Part shown: positions 24,501 to 38,300 of the stretch, piece after piece
How positions within the stretch are numbered: position 1 is the stretch's first letter
Layout of the letters: every line of letters starts with the position of its first letter
Translations under genes and position numbers: made by a program
NCBI GenBank assembly: GCA_037576195.1
Contig: CM075102.1
Span: 48,108,745-48,172,744 of the forward strand
Direction: 5' to 3'
DNA: 64,000 nt
DNA from: Phytoseiulus persimilis
Taxonomy: Eukaryota; Arthropoda; Arachnida; Mesostigmata; Phytoseiidae
The notes under the pieces: model-generated
The model's input: the letters and a program-made list of their open reading frames with translations, nothing else
What the model was told of the DNA's origin: nothing
Database searches by the model: none

Positions 24501-24506
24501 AATAAA
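24501..24506 (+). terminator. Poly(A) signal AATAAA for ERO1
   Basis: AATAAA lies 420 nt after the ERO1 stop, in an A/T-rich patch, and is the first clear poly(A) signal downstream on this strand. Confidence 0.45.
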
Positions 24507-27500
24507 TTATTCCGTGTTTAAAATCAGAGTTTCCGCTCCTATTGTTCGAGCAGGTCGCTCCGCCAATGTTGTTTAAGTCTGACGTAGTCCGTTGCATCGA
24601 TTCGCATCGAATTTTACGACGTCTTAGGCAAAAATTTGAGCAAGATGAGGAGGCTCTGCAACCGTCTCAGTTGGACAGAACAGTCTTTCGGAGCAAGCAG
24701 TAGTTTTGCCGCGGGGTGTGGATCGAAATCTTCGACACTGACCAAACACACAGGTCCAGAAACTCAGGGTCTGCATAACAGTCAACTTCCATCGGAGACC
24801 CACGAAGGGACGAGATATATTGCGTAGCTTGTTTCAGTAACGTCAAGCCGCGACACCCGACAGGTCCCTCAACATGGTGGGAACCATTTGGGCCGTCTCT
24901 GTTCAATCGAAACCGCGACTCGTCGATCGAGATTGCTACCACGAGTAGACGTGACTGAGATGCCACACGAAAATCTGCATCGTGCGTGCACATCAGCTGT
25001 ACTACTAGGGGATCTCATCGCTCATGATTGTTTTGTCGACGTCGGATTCGAACTAGACAATCGAGCTATCGAATACGAGTCACAGATGGGATTGACACTA
25101 AACAATCGTGACCTCCCTGACAAGCTACATTCAAGCGCTCCATGGCTACGACGTCGGGTCGTAACCTCTCGTTTGAATGGGCGAGCGGGTCTTGGGGCTA
25201 ACGTGAATCCTCTGAAGCCCTGGATCGAGGACGACAGAATCCTTATCGAGCCCTCGCTCTGTCTAGTGGCCGAAGATGACGGAATCACACTGACGCGATT
25301 GATCTAATAAAAGGGGACAAAATCGTTAGATCAAATCTGGCCAACGAGGGAAATGAATTCGAACAGGACCATAGTATGCTGGACGCTAGCAACTTTCAGA
25401 TCGAGAGCATTTGTCGAAAGACGCAAGGGATTTCATGGAGAGAATTACAGCTCGGTCATCTTCTCACTGCGTGTATCATGATCTCGACTTGGAGTCATCA
25501 CTCGAGCCCGGAAGTTTGGGTAATTTCCCGGGATAAGTCTATCGAACGCTCGAGATTGATCCTTCGCCATGAACGGATCATTTCGCAATCGAAGAAAATC
25601 CTAGAAATGATCCATTCAAATATATGAATCCTGAGAGTATGTACGTGTCCAGCAGGTGTGGAAGCGCTGTTCTCCTACGAAGCTGTGGCCCACGTGGCTG
25701 ATTCGGCTGATTCCACCGCAGTTCTTCGTCTTATCCCGGTGAGGGGACACTCCGGAGTCCGGAGAGAGCATGGAAGGTTCACGGACTTTAGGTAAGGGTT
25801 TTCAGCATCGAGGGATTTCTCGGTCACAGGATATTAGGAATGCAAGACCACTGCGGGGCTCCTTCCCCGAGCTGAGAGTTACAGACGCACAGTGAGGTTT
25901 CGATACACCCCACGAATGTCGCTGACAGTTGAGAATCATATTCCAATTCGAATGAGCGGAAGCGAATGCCACTCCTGCGACATCCCCGCGCGAGAACAGC
26001 GTTCCCACAACTGCTGGATATGTAAAACAGCAGTAGACCGCGAAAACTTACGAAAAAGAGGAATGCTCCGCATATGATTTTAGTTCCTATATCGTCTCTC
26101 AGATGGACTTGTCATTGTGCTGGGACTCAGTCATTCAGATCCCATAGTTTCAAAGCGAGATGGTTGCAGCGCGACCTTCCCAAAGAAGGTGCCCCAGCAC
26201 ACGTACTCTGGCCACCCAATCGTTGTGGTATGTGACTCCTGCGCAGACGTAGAAATTCTGTCGAGTTTTATTCAGTCTCTCATTGAGGCGAAGAGTTTCC
26301 GAGGAATTCCGGCCTGGCAGGACATCGAGCTCGCAGCTCATCCCCCGGAATGTTCCTCACCCAGAAGGCACATTTCTCAGAAAGCTGATTGAGCGGTGGT
26401 GGCGGATTCACGAATCCGAGTCGGGGTTCCGTGGATCCATGGATGCGAACTTCAGCTACACCACGTGTTCGCAGCGGAGATTGACCATACTAAGAACTGA
26501 GTCGGATAGCTAGCCGAGATCGTGTCCCCGATAATAATAGATAATTCCTCAACGATTCAGAATTTCCCCCCTGGGAGATCATTAAATGACCCGTTGATGT
26601 TGTCAGACGGGCATACCTTCCTCGATTCGCAGCTACGGATGATCAATGATTAGTTGATGGCTTCTCTAAGACGTCGTTCTCTTATTTGTTCGCAAACCTG
26701 GGACGTGTCCAACTTGCAGAACGTAAATCTGATGTGACATTGATTACCCGCCAAGAATGATCTGAATCTACAACGGAAAACTCCGAGCAACCTCGCATTC
26801 AAAGCGCCGTGGGCGGGTACACTCCACTAGATCAGTCCCTTGCGAAATGAGCATTTAATGAGGGAAAAAGAACTGCAGACATCACACCGCCGAAATTTTC
26901 AAGGAACACCCTCAACCTCCAAATAGAGGTTGTTACCATGGATTTCGGGGTCTTTCAACTCCAGGGACTTCGCACAGGAAAACAATGGTTTCAGTCAAAA
27001 CGGAGGAATCTTGCCATCGCGATTCCGTGCTTTCTTGAGCTAACGGGGTCTGTCCCGCTTTCCGGGAATATTCGTCCGGATTTCGAGTTGTCATCCCCCA
27101 GATGGGAACTGCAGTGACCAACCCGCGTTCGATTTGAGCAAGAGTCGTAGAAATCGAATTGTTTCCGCGGAGTGATTCCCAGAACGCCGAAAGTGCCAGG
27201 CTCTGTACTGGTCGAAGAACACCAACTACGACATTTGTGATGCGACCGCTCAACCTCGTTCAAACGGGCGGAGTTAGTCTTCACATAGTGCTACCTCGGT
27301 GCGCTTGCTCTACTCACTACCAAGCCCTTGAGAACTCCATGGAGCTCCAACTTTCTTGAAGGCTCCACAATCTCCAAGGGTTAGACTCGCTATTGCAGCG
27401 CCCACAGCTCCTCTACAGGTCAGTAGCGATAGTCAGAGGCCCGAGCATGGATTCAAACCCCGGTAGAAACACCGCCGGTCGATACTTTTGGAGGCATGCG

Positions 27501-29976
27501 GTCGCCCGCAGGTATGTCGCCCACAAAAATAGGGAGAAGAACGCGGTGACATTTCCGTCAGACGTACAGACCCGAGTATATTTTTCATCCGATTATTTTT
27601 CATTTTCTCACCTGCATCTCGATGCTCCATCGGTGCGATCGTCCAGCGATGGCGCCCTCGCTGTGTGCGTGACACCGCTGTTCGACGACATTTTCCGGTT
27701 TTTATAGAATTATTACTCAAATCGCTTCTGTCACTTTTGCTGCTGCTGTTGCACGCCTGCGTAGTTGTCGAAAGATGCGAGCGAGCAGGCGAGAAAGGCG
27801 GGGAGCGGACGCGCGATTTTACTTGGATGCTCCCCAACAACCACACCGCGGCTCTGGACACCCCCCATTGCGTGAAGTAATTTTTCTTGTTCTTAAACAC
27901 GACGACATCGGACTATCTAAGACGATTAGTAAACTCTCGAAGCTGCTGTCTGTCGTGACGTCGTCGTGGTGAAGAATACAAGACGGCACGAGGTCGGAAG
28001 AAAAGAAACCCTGTGAGCAGAAAGTCCAAGAGATGGCACTCGATGAAAAACAGCAAACATCCCACCGTGTTGTCGTCTTCGTTGTCGTCGTGGTCGTCCC
28101 TGGTGAACGATCGCCGCAGCTCCCTACATATCTCACCGATGGCACCGCCGCGCCGGTGCTGCTGCGGCCAACGACGACGTCAGTGCTCCTGCGTTTTTTC
28201 TGCCGCTCCGAGGAAACGAAGGAGGAAAGAAAAAGAACACGAAGAATCGATTTCACGCCGTAGATTAATGGCAAGTGAGAACCGCCGAGACAAGTTCTTC
28301 AACTGCTGTATTTTCAGGGCGCACACATCGAGCCCACTCAAATTCGATGTCCGAGAGCTTCGTGTATCGCTGGTGGTCGTGGTCTTGAGTTTGGCGGCGG
28401 CGGCGGCGGCGACGAAGGCGTCTGGCAGCATCCGTGCCATGGTGTCGATGGAGTGAGCTCCCGACTTCGTTTCGATTTTCGGCAATGCCGAACACCTTCG
28501 ATTCCGACCCGAATGCTCTCTGGCAACTCGTCTCGTTGTCTCAAGGCCCACAGTTCTGGCCAAACGGTCGCGAATCGATGGCCAAGGACGATGGATGGGT
28601 TCCTCCTTCAGACGAGTGAGCCGATTGGCGATGAGAGCTCACACATCGGGAGAAAATGGACGTCAGAGCGCGACAAGATGTATATCGAGAACACGTGCCG
28701 CGTGTTCGTCGGTCCGTTGTGCGAGTCAAGCGCGAATTTTTATTCGGAGACACGCGTCCGTAGATCTCGACATTGTCACACCCGACTGTCACAATCGGAT
28801 GATGACGACGACGATCCCCGTCCGTCTCGGAGGTGGCACGATCATGACAGAGCCTGGCTATCCAGTGTTGGCTTACCTGCTGTCAACTCACAATTAATGC
28901 GATTCGCGTCTTCTAGCAGCGGAGCTCTTCGGAGTCGTCGGGAAACCGCGATGGAAACTCCTGAAGAATGAGTTTCTCGGGAACATCGGAAGCCCAAGAG
29001 TCTCGAGACCTACCCGCTGAGCAGGATCATTCGTCGAGTTGATCATGGACTCAGAGTCGCAGTGACAGGTCCAAGTGATGAGACCGGCGGAACGGCGCGG
29101 CGGTTTTCTCATTACGGTCGAACGATGAAGCTCCCATGATCATGAGACTCCGATCACGGAACTGCAAATCAACGGCTTTGAACAATTGTAACCTATCAAT
29201 GCCGGTTTCAGCGACTCATTTCCGAACGACTCATTAAACATGTTTGTTCGCGCTCGACGCGACCAGTCACAGGCTGGCACAGCGCCGCTCGGACTGAGCG
29301 CAGGCCGTGCGCAAAGTTTCCCGTCTCCATGAGAATCATGGCTGGCCGGCGGTCTCAATTTATTTTGATCGTTTCGGCTCCTGAATTGAAAGGCGCGGGA
29401 AATAAGTCTCTGTGCAAACAAAGTCGACGTAGATATGCTTCGTCGCGGCAAGTTCACTCACATCTGCCGCGGTCGCTCTTCAGCCTGTAATGTAATTAAG
29501 CGCAAACAAGGAGCGAGAACAAAAACACTAGAGAAGAGTTAACACTTTGGCTTCGTTTCCAAGCGGAGGAGCGCTCAGCACGGGCTGACGGACTCACGGT
29601 CGGCTGGCCAGCCGGGCGGCTTTCTACGCAATTTTCAACCGAATTTTGTTTCGTAGCTCGCTCGCTGGCTACTTGACTGGCTGGTTCGGTCGGCGGCAAA
29701 TGCCATCAGTCAGAGGCCTCAGAAGCAGCGGCAGCAACATTTCATAATGAGTCTTCATTTACGGTGATCTTAGCGGGTTTCCTTTCGCGCCTTTAGACCT
29801 CCCGCCTCGATGTTGGACGCCAGTCACTCAGTCAGCTCGGCTGACGAATGAGCTCCACGGCCAAAACTCACTCTGAAAACAGGAGATGAATCTGAAGAAC
29901 AAGGCTTCGGAACGGGTTACGACAAGGGCGAGCTCGCAGAACTTGGGTCCTTTGTTTGCGATTCTCCACACTTGTT
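24507..29976. other. Mostly unassigned stretch
   Basis: I recognise no protein family, RNA gene or transposon here. Open frames on both strands are short. The only one listed as a feature is at 24960-25307. A frame ending at 26392 (+) contains GHPIVVVCDSCADVEILSS and looks protein-like, but has no start or partner exon. From about 27.7 kb, GTC/GTT and CGG triplet-rich DNA makes long Val, Arg or Ser-rich frames that are composition artefacts. Confidence 0.4.
24960..25307 (+). CDS. Hypothetical 115-residue ORF
   Basis: An ATG-led frame of 115 residues (MPHENLHRACTSAVLLGD onward, with ELDNRAIEYESQMGLTLNN and PWIEDDRILIEPSLCLVA). Its TAA stop overlaps an AATAAA at 25306-25311. Composition is less Arg/Ser-skewed than in the surrounding chance frames, which is the only support beyond length. 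I recognise no domain. Confidence 0.18.
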   Translation: MPHENLHRACTSAVLLGDLIAHDCFVDVGFELDNRAIEYESQMGLTLNNRDLPDKLHSSAPWLRRRVVTSRLNGRAGLGANVNPLKPWIEDDRILIEPSLCLVAEDDGITLTRLI

Positions 29977-30319
29977 ATGGACTTTGATGGAAGCCACTGG
30001 ATGCTCGTCGTCATCGTCGTGCTCCCGGTCAAAGCTACGGAGGTTTCTGACTTGCGGAAAACGATCACTGGATTATGGCGCTTCGCTGCCGCTGAATTGA
30101 GCTTCTTTTTTCTACCGAGGCTCGAAGTGAATTTTGAAGTAACCGTGCGGGATGATCAACGATCTGGAACGGAACCGAAGAGCGTAAACGTTTTCCTCCT
30201 GACGAAGCAGGAATTCGAATGGCTATACATCGAGAGTTCGGCTTTCTCAAACCAGATGGGTACAGATCTGTCATGTCGTACGAAACAATGGGATTGGATT
30301 CCATTCTACCGAAGAAATA
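29977..30319 (+). CDS. Possible first exon of a secreted or membrane protein
   Basis: From ATG the frame reads MDFDGSHWMLVVIVVLPVKA, which looks like a signal peptide. It continues through LEVNFEVTVRDDQRSG and SVNVFLLTKQEFEWLY to a perfect GTGAGT donor at 30320, leaving one base of the next codon. The beta-strand-like pattern is loosely like the lumenal part of GOLD-domain seven-helix proteins such as TMEM145 or GPR180, but this is only an impression. I could not find a following exon, so this may be a chance frame of 114 codons. Confidence 0.2.
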
Positions 30320-33300
30320 GTGAGTTTAGCTCCGAATCATTGTGCTGTTTCAACCGTTATGAATCGGTGATTCGATTCTCAGCCAAATCGGGTCGGATCT
30401 GGGGGTTTCCACCGTCGAAAAGCGGGAAGAGAGCCGTTTTCGAATCGATTTTCGGTCCGAGTCTCCATCTTTGTTGTTCCCGATGCTCTTGGATCCAGAA
30501 TGCCCTGGAGCCCTCGAACGGAAGGCTCCGAGATGGAAGGAACAAGCTCCACGTGACCGCGGAGGAAGTCTAAGAAGAATCGACTCTTGTCATATTTTTC
30601 GTTTGCTTCTTCCTTCTGCTGAGAACCCACAACGCTTCGGGGCGTTATTCAGTGTTCAAAGATCATCGGCTTCTTGAATCGGGAGTTTTCATGTAATTTG
30701 TGGCGGCGGAATTCCTTTCTTGCTGGATCTAGGAGACTGCTTGGCTCCGCCGTGACCTTTGGGAGCGGAGGCCTGAAAATATGAGAAACCTACACCTGCG
30801 TCCATTTGAGCAAATTGAACTTCGAGCCGCGGCAGGCTGAGTCAGGCGAACCCTTTAAAGGAACAGTTTTGAGAAATAATCAGCGCTCGTCGCCAGGATC
30901 GACGATCCGCGGGCTTGGTGAGAAGGCGATTCCAAATCTTCAAGATACTGAAGACGGTTTCTCGTTTTCCCTCGCTCTGACCACTGAACGGTGCGCTGTT
31001 TCCGTCCTCGGATTGACACTCACTGCTCTTGCTTGGATGTATCCATGTCCGGAGCTTATGTCTTTGTACGCTTGCGGGAAAGGAGCTGATGACCGAGGGT
31101 AGAAACGGAAGGCTGTGAGGCCCGTACCAACGAGCCGTTCTGGCTCCAGGAGTTGTCTCCAGTTTGAAGCACTTCTGGAAGTCTGAGGGCCGTTGTCAGC
31201 CCCCGACCTGTCGAGCACTTCTTGTTTCCTTTCTCTCAAGCTCTGCAGACTCCACGCTATTGGCTCGGATCGATTGTGAGCCCTATGACTTGCAGAGTCG
31301 CTTCTCTGAGAGGCGGACCTGCGGCAATTCCGATTTGCTCAATTCGAGCTAAATGCCGTTGAGCCGAATGCCTGCTTGCTCGCTGGCTGGTGTGACGTAG
31401 GATTTTGTGCGTGTGCATCCGTGAAATTCATATCCCTTAGCCGTAAGACCTTCTGCCGGTCGGCCGGCCAGCGAGCCGGTCGGGTCGGTCCACAGGCCGG
31501 CCGGCCGGCCCGCAGATGAGAGGATCCTCTCAGTGAACAGATCCTAATTGGCCATGAACGACGTCGGCTTTGAATCCTGCCGACTTAGCCGGCGACCAAC
31601 AGAAACCTTTCCCGTCCATCCGCTCGACGCATACACGCCGTTCGTTCGCTCGTCTGTCGCTCCTGCCGAATTTCACACGATTTTCTCTCGCGCTCATCGC
31701 CTATCGTCGGACGAATCTTTTGACCTATTACAAGCGTAGCAACCATACCAACCTACATTGGACGAGCAGCTGAAATTGAAACATTTTCTAAATCACGGCC
31801 AGGGCTACGCATTGATGGATTCTTTCTCGATACCTAACGAACCCCGTAATTCCATGCAAAGTCAGGGCCCCGGGCAGGAATCGCAGAAAATCAGGACTCT
31901 CCATTGAGAATTCGAAAGCTCCAGGAGACCCGGAGTCCAGCGGTTCAAGAGCTTAAGCGGGAGATATATTGTATTGTCGCCTGATCCATGATAAAACTGT
32001 GAAATATGTTTGAGGTTAGGCGCGTTCCGATGGGCGAATAGATTCATCATCGGCCCTCCCACGGAGCATTCATGGAAATCGATCAGAACACTGTGGCTCA
32101 ACAAATTCGTCCGGCTCGGTTGCTAGCGGAAGGCGTTGAGCGAATCGAATCGGTGACATGCGACCATGTTGATTTCAGACTCGTTGCTGCCTCCATGTTT
32201 GAAACGGCGAACGGGCAGATTAACGCCCGACTTGTGCCGTGACCGTGTCGAACAACTTTCCTAAGGCAAACCGAAGCTCAAGACACAAAACCTGAACAGA
32301 GGCTCGTCGATCAAAGAGGTCGATTCGCCACGACCGTAACATGCGGTTCCTGTTACAGACTCTCCGCTCCGGTAAAGCGTTTTGATGAGCCTATCAGGGT
32401 GACAGAAGTCCGTGGGTTTTCCTTTTTCCGTCGTCCTCCCGCTCCCCCCACCAGGCAGGGAGTTCCGGGTACTGCGCTGCAGGACTGCCGTCTGAATTTT
32501 GAGCAACAACTCGAACTGTCCCAAGGCCTGCGTTCTCTTTGCCAGCGTGGTCAGTATGGGTTCGATGGCTGGAACAGCGAAAAGATTCCGAGCGGGCAGA
32601 TGAGCAGGCACCGTCCAATGTCCGCCGCCTGATCGATTCAAAGCATTCGATGCGAGCGGAGAAACACAAGATGAACAACAGAAAGAGGGGGAAGTCGAGC
32701 GGATGGATCGATGACTTGCTGGCGGGCTTGATGTAACAGTGGTCGTTCTGAAGTCGCGGAAAAGTTCAAAGCCTCTCACTTACATTGTTTGTCCTCATCT
32801 ACGCCTAGAGATGCGCGCCTTCGGTTCGACAGCAGCAGAGGCGGCGACGGAGCAGCAAAATTACAGAGAAGGCTACTTCTACATGAGCCACGATGAGAAG
32901 CATCGACAGACAGACAGACAGCCTGCCTCTTTCGGTGACTGGCTGACGCACGAACAAGCGGACACTGAGACATCCTGCAGAAGTGACGCTTGGAGCAATG
33001 AGAACGGGAATGATGAAAAGAACGCGCTCAACAAAGCACTCCACAACTTGAAATGGCTTGCGTTTGCGATTCCGCCACAGCGACGTCTTCCAGCCCTTCC
33101 AGAGATGATTTCATGTAGAAAAAAACGAGAACAAAATATCATCTAATGAGTCGGATGTGGTTTTGTGGTACACCTGCCGCTGCTGTCCCGATGGCTGCAG
33201 CCGCAAACTTCGTTACGGCTCGAGCAAGATAGATCCGAAAATAATTTCAGACAAAACATAGCCACACACCAAGCAGACAGACACCTCTCAGGTCCTGAAG

Positions 33301-35397
33301 AGCGATCCACTAAAAGAATTTTCTCCTCACTAATTCGCTGAGTTCCTCGGCGACACGGGCAAGCCAAGATCCTAACTCTCGCCGGTTCAACTGCACATCC
33401 ATCATCTATCTATTTCCCCTGGACCAAGTAAAGCAAGCGCTGTCTGTGGTCCGAGTGAACTAATCGTCGTCCCTGTTCATAGTTGTTGCCACTAATTAAT
33501 TGGCGCCCGTAGGCAGAAGAAACTCCGCGTCCGAGTCGTGCATTGTTGGGAGCTTCCAGAAGAAAATACTGGATCCGAGCCTGGATTTACTGGGCAGGAA
33601 CTGCAACGTCTACAGACGAAAACGTGGCGACCGTTCACAAAACCGAGAGGAAATGCGATTCGTCACGGAACTTTCAATGTCAGAGCTCAGAAGTTTCTTG
33701 TGGACTGTTCTCGGACGCATTCGCCGTGCATGTTCGGAAGGGAAACAAAGAGAGACCATCGTTCAGTCATGGTTCTGTGCGCGGTCTGCTTCGAGTCGAG
33801 AGCTTTAACAAAAAGTGGACATGAACTAGAGAGGGAGAAGAAAGCGACGCAGAAAGACGGACGCGTACAGAGATGCAAATGATTACCTCACGAAATTTCC
33901 ATCCACGCTCGGTTCCTCGGTTAGCTCCGGATGAGGATTCTTCTGTCGTTTCTCTCGGTACTTTGCTTATGCATCCGTCCGTCTATCAGTCTGTCCATCC
34001 ATCCATTCGTTCATACATTCGTGCTCGCGCCAAGGAACTGAGCCTTTACAGTGCGCCGGCACTGTCGAGTTCATTATAATTTCGCTCAAAAGCCGCGTAG
34101 ACACTATATTCGTCTCAGATTTAAGTCTTCTTTCGTGTCTGCATTGGGTGCCACGTTTGTGGTTGTCGCCAGGCTGTCCTCTGATTAAAAACGCGAGCAA
34201 GTCGCCGCACCGTCACGAGTTGTCGGCTCCACATGGCGGCGACCCTCAATTTCATTAACACGACTTTAATCCATTTTAGGATAGGGGAAGCCTCATCCTT
34301 CGGGGCCTAATCAGGGCTGCGGAGCTACTGTCTGTCTTCTCAAGTGGCAGCGTCTTCTGCTCTCTCAGGCGGTTTTACAAAGAGTATTTTCTGACGACTG
34401 TGAAGGTTCACTACTACACCCATCGCGGTGTGCTTTGCGGCGTTTGAGTAGCCCGATTATTATCGAATGCAGAAAGAATCGTTCGGGCGATGGTTCTATC
34501 AAATTAGTACGCGTGAAATTCGAGCCGTCGAAGATGAAATATTGAGCTAGTGCGATCGTTGGATCGAGTACCCAACCACCACAGTGATGAAATCACCTTT
34601 TCCGTGCGGAACGAGGGAAGAATCAAGACTCAAGGCCAAATCGTGGTTGAAGATTATAATCGGACATTTATTATTATTATTTGGCTTCAGCTTGCAGCTC
34701 CACGTTTCTTTTTTTTCTCCTCGAGGGAGGGTTCTGTACAGATCATAATATTTACATTATTTGTTCCATTGCGTCCTGTCCGTCTATTCATTTGCTTGCA
34801 GGTTGGTGTGTCAGTTTGTCCGTCTGATTGTTTGTTCGTCCGTCGGGTCGTTTGTTTTTTCCAGCTAGCTATTCGTCTGTCTGTCTGTCTGTCTGTCTGG
34901 CTATCTATCTAACTATCTGAACGAATAAATAAAGAAGATTGGAAACTCGACAGGGCAGTGCTCGCCGTGACGTCGACGACTGTCATCACTCTTCATAAAT
35001 CCTGCTGCATAAATCCCATCGTTTCAGTAGCACGGGGATCAAATCCCGATAGCGTGCTGAACTGAGTTCGAAACCAGTCATAATGCTCATGGTGTTTGGT
35101 GATCGTACCGCTCACACGAGAGATCAGGAAAGTTCGTAAAAGCGTACTGGTCGACATTGTGTCTCACGACTGCAGCTCCTGTGTCAGAATCGAGGCTTCG
35201 TCGTTCGATGGAAACTCAATTTTCTCAACTCTGGTGTCTACCTCCGAACGCCGTCCGATCTTCAGTATGTTGGTTTGTACAATGCTATAATACACGTGGT
35301 ATTCGGAACTAGATTTAGGAACGTTTCTCCATCGTTGAGACTCTGTCCCTAGCACAGAACTCTTTGTGCAACGCTGGGATTCGAATTTGGTTGGAAT
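30320..35397. other. Unassigned stretch with tetranucleotide repeats
   Basis: No gene recognised. CCGG-rich DNA lies at about 31460-31515. The T-box gene on the minus strand ends at 35398, so its 3' UTR should occupy the right end; TTTATT near 34668 could give a distant AATAAA for it. Confidence 0.4.
34875..34900. repeat. (TCTG)n microsatellite
   Basis: About six perfect TCTG units, followed by a short CTAT tract. Confidence 0.85.
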
Positions 35398-38300
35398 CTA
35401 CCTGGAACTTTTTGGGGAGGTTGCTGGCGAGGAACAAACATCGATCGGTGGGCTAGCTCTGGGGCTCGCAGGATTCGAACGGCCTTGCGGGGTTCGAGCA
35501 GGAATCGGGTAGGGGGAGAAGCGGGGAAGACCCCCTGCGAACGGGGGACTCGATCGCATACTTTGTTGCTGAGTGGCCTGTAGGAGAGCGGCCATACGTA
35601 GCGCGTAAATCTGTTGTTGCTGCTGTTGCGCGGCGAGCTCAGCCGACGCTCCCATAGCAGGTGGGGGACCGAACATGGCCATCTGCTGGGCGTAAACGGC
35701 CATCTGCTGGAGGTAGGCGGCGGGATCTGCCTGCGAGAGCAGCTCGGGGGGCAGCGAAGCAAGGGCAGCTGGGTCAGCCATGAGTCGGCCGAAAGGATTG
35801 TCACTCAGGAGCGAGTTTACACCGGAGTCCGTGTCAAAATCGGTGAGGCGGGTAGAGTCGCGGAAGCCTTTCGCAAAAGGATTCGAATCGATTTTCAGTT
35901 TGGTGATCAGCTGGTTCTGGTATGCAGTGACGGCGGTGAATGTTGTCTCGGGGAAAACGAATGTCTTGCATTCTTCATCTTCGACGTTTCCGATGGGGCT
36001 GTTCGCCGCCGAGGCTCTCCGACGAATGAGATGGATGCGCGGCTGGTATTTGTGCATCGAGTTCAGCACAATCTAGAACGAGAAAAGCGTGGAGTTACTT
36101 GTGAGCTGCGTCCCATACGTGTTAGCGTGCGCCGCGAACATAAAACATCGCAGACAGCGGAGACAGAATCGTAGGCTGGCAGGCAGGCACACAGAGAGTG
36201 AGAAGCGCTTGCTTGCGCTCGTTTTCGCTTGTTCCAAGTTTCGGCGGGTGTCGAGCGGGCGACCATAGGTGTGAGAGGTGAGGAACGTGGACAGGTCTCG
36301 CGGGCTTCGATCGAGTGAATCATTTGTGTGTAGTGGCAGCATGACGCTCGACGATTTATGAGGACCAAGTCCAAACGAGAACACTCTGCCGGTGTGGTCT
36401 CGGCACTATCGGGGCCACAATGGCCTAGCCACGCCTAGCGGCGGGCAGCGCCCGCGTGTTTTTTCCGCTTCTTTTTCGAGCTCGCTCAGAACGTTCCGAA
36501 TCAGAGGTCCCGGTCCACTATGGCCAATCAAGCGAAAGCCGTTCGCTGGGATCGATTTGTAACTTGTCGCAATCGGCAGAGTCGGGCACTACGAATCGCG
36601 GACGGGAGACACTTTGTAACCGAGATCATCGACTTGAGTACTTACATGACCGTGTTTGTCCATCTCATTGTTGGTCAGTTTGACCTTTTCGAACGAAACC
36701 ACCTGCTTGCGCAGCTGGTCGTTCGCGTAAGGAGAGTCGGGGTGTTGGTATAATCGGTTCGGCGAAGGTGGATCTGCTTTTCCAGCGACGAGCCAACACG
36801 ACCTGTGGTATGCATAACGGTATCTCTTGTTGTCACAGGGGACAATATCGAGCAGCACGTGGTATCGATGCTCGTTGGACACGGGAAGCTGACTGAACGA
36901 AACTCGAACAGTGGGAAACATCCTCCTGGAAAGAGAAATTATTAATTTTAGCATCGTCGTCTTCTTCTCGAGGACACCGCTTGTGGCTTAGAGCTCCGTA
37001 CTAGGCTCCAGCTAGAGGAGCAGTCGCCATTATTCGTAATCCAACCGGTCTCCCACGGGGGGAAGGCTTCATTTTTCGTGAAGATGTCTTCCAGCCTTGA
37101 GCTGGTCTATCACATCGAGCTCGTGAACATGAGAGGCAAAGTCAAGTAATGCCGCTGCAAATCAAACGCCGTCAAACGACCGTACGAAACGATGAACTCG
37201 ACTCTTTGTGGACGAATAGTGCTGCCGAACAGGTACGTCAGTAATCACCCGACCGACCGACCACCCGACCGACTGAGTGAGTGAAAATACTTGCTGACGA
37301 CTTCGATTTGTTAGCGGCCTCACTCTAGTTAAGTTCGTCCGTTGTGTCGTAGTGTTGGCGCTACGGTGGGATCGGATCGCAGGCGGCACCGGCAGAGGAA
37401 GGCCGCGAGCAAGAGTTTGCTCTGCTTTGTCAGCTCGTCGTCGATGTCGTCTTCGTCCACTGAGAGGCGACAGTAATAAAACGTTAACCGTTTTCCGTTC
37501 CTTTTCCTCTCTTTTTCTTCTTCAAGTAAAGTGACTCAAATCTCAAAGCTGTTGGCTTCCTGCCGTGCGTCGCATCGCACAGTTGCCGCGCCGTCGTCGT
37601 TGCCGCCGCAGACGTCGTCGTTGTAGTTGTTGGCGGCGGCTGAAGAATAGCGAACGCAACGGCAGCAACAAGTTTCAATCCCATGCTGGGTATGAGATTC
37701 GACGTTCACCCGTCACCGCCAGCGAAGCAGCAGCAACAAAAATAATGCAGCAACGCCCTTCTAACACCATTGACAACGTTGAACCCCACCGTTTTTCAAC
37801 AGGGCCGCTCGTTATCCACCAAGGCGTCGTGGAAGAATCGACATCGTAGCGATTCACGCACGTCATGCGCCCTCACTCGATTCTCATATCTGCTTCTGAC
37901 CCTCGATCGCGTTCGCGTCCCTCGGATCCTCCCCGAATTCCTTCCCAAAGAACCCGAGAACACCGGTCCGCGGCGCGCCTCGATTTCGCTCTTCGGACGA
38001 ACCAACGTTTCCTGCACGATTCTGTGAGGCTACCATAGTTCTTATGACGTTAGCATAAATGATGCGCAGTGCGCTTATTTCTCCGCGTGAGCATGCTCCG
38101 GGAGAATCGGAATCCTAGGACGCGCATACGTCTCCGGCTCGGTTAGGTGAGTTCGGGCTCCGCAAGATCGTGTAATAGTAGTAGTAGGCGAACAATGATG
38201 ACTTGAAAAGTCTCTCGCGTGAGACGAAAGCCTCGTTGTTCTGTTCGCGTCGCTCAGTGCTCAAGTTCTACCAGCACCGACCCTGCCTCTGCTACTATAA

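Noticed and set aside
26131-26392. Frame with GHPIVVVCDSCADVEILSS
   Set aside because: Protein-like in places, but without ATG, partner exon or family match.
27430-27470. tRNA B-box-like sequence on the minus strand
   Set aside because: The T-loop match is imperfect and no cloverleaf or A box can be drawn.
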